DNA from: Gammaproteobacteria bacterium
GTDB lineage: Bacteria > Pseudomonadota > Gammaproteobacteria > Chromatiales > Chromatiaceae
Direction: 5' to 3'
Length of the DNA: 64,000 nt
Assembly (NCBI GenBank): GCA_009928645.1
Contig: SACH01000005.1
Span: 1 to 64,000, forward strand
Below, one piece after another: positions 61,288 to 64,000 of this stretch. The notes below the pieces were generated by a model, which did not search any database, had not been told where the DNA came from, and was given only the letters and a program-made list of their open reading frames with translations. The translations under genes were made by a program, and so were the position numbers. Within the stretch, counting starts at the first letter, position 1. Each line of letters opens with the position of its first letter.

Positions 61288-61968
61288 TCAGCGGGCGATG
61301 AGGAGACGCAGGCGATCGCCGACCTTTTCGGCATAATCGGCCAGGTCGCCGATCCACTGGATCAGTTCATACCAGAAGATCACCGCCACCGGCTTAAGAC
61401 TGTCTTCCTGGGCGAACAGGGCCTTGGACAGGGCCATGCCCAACTTGTCGGTGTCGTCCTCGATGAGATTCAGCTTCTCGATCATGCCCGCGACCGTCTC
61501 GGCCTCGCGGCCGCCGAAACCCGTCTCCACCAGCTCGTCCAGCTCCGCGATCACCACCCCGGCCTGATTCACGGCGTCGACGCACCGGGCGACCAGGGCG
61601 CGAAGGTCATCCGCCATGCCTGGGGGTACCTGCATGTCGCGCTCCACCAGCAGGCCGGCGATGTCCTGCGCGGTGTCGGCGATGGAGTCCTGCATGCCCA
61701 ACAGATCCAGCAGGTCGCGGCGATCGACCGGCATGAACATGCTCTTGGGCAGATGGGCCCGCAGGTCATTCTTGATGGCGTCCGCCTCGTGCTCCTTGGC
61801 GAAGATGACATCTTTCGACTTCTCGATGCCGGCCTGGTCGTTGGCGATCAGGGCCTCGAACAGCGCCGGGACTTCGGCGACGCACTCGGCAACCACCGCC
61901 ATGTGCTTCTGCACCGGCTTAAAGGGGGAATGCCCAAACAGGGAAGCAATAGGATTGGTACCTTTCAA
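61288..61968 (-). CDS. DUF47/TIGR00153 PhoU-like protein (copy 5)
   Basis: NPIASLFGHSPFKPVQKHMAVVAECVAEVPALFEAL...LGMQDSIADTAQDIAGLL. Confidence 0.9.
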   Translation of the reverse strand: MKGTNPIASLFGHSPFKPVQKHMAVVAECVAEVPALFEALIANDQAGIEKSKDVIFAKEHEADAIKNDLRAHLPKSMFMPVDRRDLLDLLGMQDSIADTAQDIAGLLVERDMQVPPGMADDLRALVARCVDAVNQAGVVIAELDELVETGFGGREAETVAGMIEKLNLIEDDTDKLGMALSKALFAQEDSLKPVAVIFWYELIQWIGDLADYAEKVGDRLRLLIAR

Positions 61969-62360
61969 GGGACTCGCTCCTCATTCAATTAGTTGGAAGT
62001 GTTATGGCGACCACGCTGGCAGGATCAGGAAGCGGCCCCCGTGCCGTCCCGCCTCCTCCGGATCCGTTGACATGAATCCATTGGAACCGCGGCGATGTCC
62101 TACCTCGCGCAACCGCTATTTTGTCAGCGAAACGTCAAGAAACGGCAATTTTTTTGTCATCATTGCTTGATCAAGGTCATCCATAGACTAGTGCCCCACT
62201 TGTTAAGATTTCGTCCCTGCCGGAGTAAGCCGTTTCAGGCCGTGCCGCCCCCTCCCCGCCGGGCGCGGCAGCCACGCCCCGGCCCTGATCCCCAGCCCTG
62301 CCTCGGGCAAAGGCCCTTTCCCTTCTCCGGATTCCCGGACCAGCCGCAGGTGTATGCCTT

Positions 62361-63818
62361 ATGGAAGCGGGTGACCTCGAACTCATCCTCCGTATCATCC
62401 TGCAGATCGCCCTGCTCTCGGGCTCAGCGATCTTTTCCGGCTCGGAGGCCGCCCTCTTCTCCCTAAGTCGCATCCATCTGCAGAAGCTGCGCAACGCCCG
62501 GGACCCGGCCTCCGAGGGCATCCACGCCCTGCTCGACGAGCCGCGGCGGCTCATCATCTCCATTCTCTGCGGCAACGAACTGGTCAACATCGCCTCGTCC
62601 GCCAACATGGCGGCCATCCTGCTCACCATCTTCGGTGCGGAGGAGGCGAGCTGGATCAACATCGTCGTCATGGTCCCCCTGCTGCTGCTGGTGGGCGAGG
62701 TCACCCCCAAGACCATCGCCGTCACCTTCCCGGTCGGCTTCTCCAAGAACGTCAGCGTCAAGATTCTGCCGCGCTGGATCTGGCTCATCACCCCCCTGCG
62801 GGAGGCGGTGCGCCTAGTGGCGGATCGGGTGACTACCTGGGTGGTCGGCGATGCCGTGGCCCGGGAAAACCTGCTGCAACCGGACGAGCTCAAGACCCTG
62901 CTGGAAGAGGGCGAGGAGACGGGCGTCATCGACGCCACCGAGCGCGTCCTCATCGACAACCTGATGGAGGCCTCGAACACCGAGATCTCCCACATCATGA
63001 CCCCGGGGCCACGCATCCGCTTCCTCGATGCCGAACTGCCCATCGAGGAACTGATCGAAGAGTTCCGCCGCCACCGCCACCCCCGTATTCCGGTCTATTC
63101 CGGCCACTGGGACAATGTCATCGGCTTCCTCTACTCCGAGGACGTGCTGCGCCTGATCCGCGGTGGCGTCGACCTGGAGCGGGTCCAGATCGAGGACCTG
63201 CTGCGCCCGGTCCATTTCGTCCCCCCCACCATCAAGGTGGACGAGATGTTCAACTACTTCCAGAGCCACAACACCCGGTCCGTCATCGTCCTGGGCGAGT
63301 TCGGCGAGGTGCTGGGTATCGTCACCATCAAGGATGTCCTCAAGTTCATCTTCGGCGAGATATCCAGCCCCATGCGCAGCGTCGAGGACCACGAGCGTGA
63401 CGAGGTCGGCTTCATCGTCCCTGGCGACATGCGACTGTTGGAGTTCTACAACCTGACCAACATCGACATCACCGACCCGGTCATGACCACCGTCGGCGGC
63501 GTGGTCTTCCGTCTCTTCGGTCGCCTGCCCAAGGTGGGCGAGAGCGTCGTCCATGACGTTCACAACTACACCGTGCTCCAGGTGGACCGGCTGCGCATCG
63601 CCCGCCTGCGGGTGGCCCCGGTGGAGGAAGGCGAACTGGAGGAGCAGGAACTGCAGGACCTGATCGACGAGCAGGAGGTTGCCCAGGACGAGGCCCCCCA
63701 AGCCCTGGAGGCGGTCCTGGAAGCGGCGCAGGAGGCCAGCCGCGAGGCCCAACCTGCGGCTTCCCGCACGCCGGCCACCGCGCCCGTCACCCCCAACCCG
63801 ACCGCCGACGCCCGCTAG
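62361..63818 (+). CDS. CNNM/CBS-pair transporter family (HlyC/CorC-like)
   Basis: SGSAIFSGSEAALFSLSRIHLQKL; NLMEASNTEISHIMTPGPRI; CBS and CorC_HlyC C-terminal domain. Confidence 0.92.
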   Translation: MEAGDLELILRIILQIALLSGSAIFSGSEAALFSLSRIHLQKLRNARDPASEGIHALLDEPRRLIISILCGNELVNIASSANMAAILLTIFGAEEASWINIVVMVPLLLLVGEVTPKTIAVTFPVGFSKNVSVKILPRWIWLITPLREAVRLVADRVTTWVVGDAVARENLLQPDELKTLLEEGEETGVIDATERVLIDNLMEASNTEISHIMTPGPRIRFLDAELPIEELIEEFRRHRHPRIPVYSGHWDNVIGFLYSEDVLRLIRGGVDLERVQIEDLLRPVHFVPPTIKVDEMFNYFQSHNTRSVIVLGEFGEVLGIVTIKDVLKFIFGEISSPMRSVEDHERDEVGFIVPGDMRLLEFYNLTNIDITDPVMTTVGGVVFRLFGRLPKVGESVVHDVHNYTVLQVDRLRIARLRVAPVEEGELEEQELQDLIDEQEVAQDEAPQALEAVLEAAQEASREAQPAASRTPATAPVTPNPTADAR

Positions 63819-63827
63819 GAGACGCCA

Positions 63828-64000
63828 ATGGAACTGCTCATCACCTTCCTGATCATGCTGGTCTTCCTGGTGCTGAAGGGCTTCTTCTCGGGCTCGGAGA
63901 TCGCCATCGTCAATTCCGACAAGTTCAAGATGCGCCACCTGGCCAAGACTGGGGACCGCAAGGCGGCCCTGCTGCTGAAGATGTTCCGCACCCCGGACGT
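63828..64000 (+). CDS. Second CNNM/CBS (HlyC/CorC-like) protein, truncated by window edge
   Basis: MELLITFLIMLVFLVLKGFFSGSEIAIVNSDKFKMRHLAKTGDRKAALLLKMF. Confidence 0.85.
   Translation, partial: MELLITFLIMLVFLVLKGFFSGSEIAIVNSDKFKMRHLAKTGDRKAALLLKMFRTPD

Noticed and set aside
60064-61992. 642-aa plus-strand ORF
   Set aside because: Antisense to PiT copy 5 and its DUF47 gene; low-complexity shadow translation

Overview
High-GC proteobacterial chromosome segment; the gene content resembles a purple sulfur gammaproteobacterium (inference only). Left part, about 0-10.6 kb: an accessory island next to a tRNA-Val gene. It holds a tyrosine-recombinase remnant, an AAA/DUF4143 ATPase, degraded phage-like or hypothetical gene pieces, and a compact minus-strand type II CBASS operon (patatin effector, CD-NTase, Cap2 E1/E2, Cap3 JAMM) with an overlapping fifth gene encoding an AlbA_2/HATPase/wHTH protein. 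About 10.8-24 kb: ordinary core genes (bolA/ibaG, prfC, rmlBACD, ssb, MFS, uvrA, TorF-like porin). About 24-62 kb: an unusual concentration of phosphate-transport genes, with two Na/Pi cotransporters and five PiT permeases, each PiT paired with a DUF47/PhoU-like gene. Interspersed are a hoxEFUYHW [NiFe]-hydrogenase operon, a SulP-STAS-cNMP-binding transporter with an NtrC-type two-component system, several pseudogene remnants, a candidate rhodoquinone methyltransferase (RquA-like), a metallophosphatase/P-loop gene pair and, at the right edge, two CNNM/CBS (CorC/HlyC) genes. All assignments come from reading the sequence and ORF translations; no database search was run.
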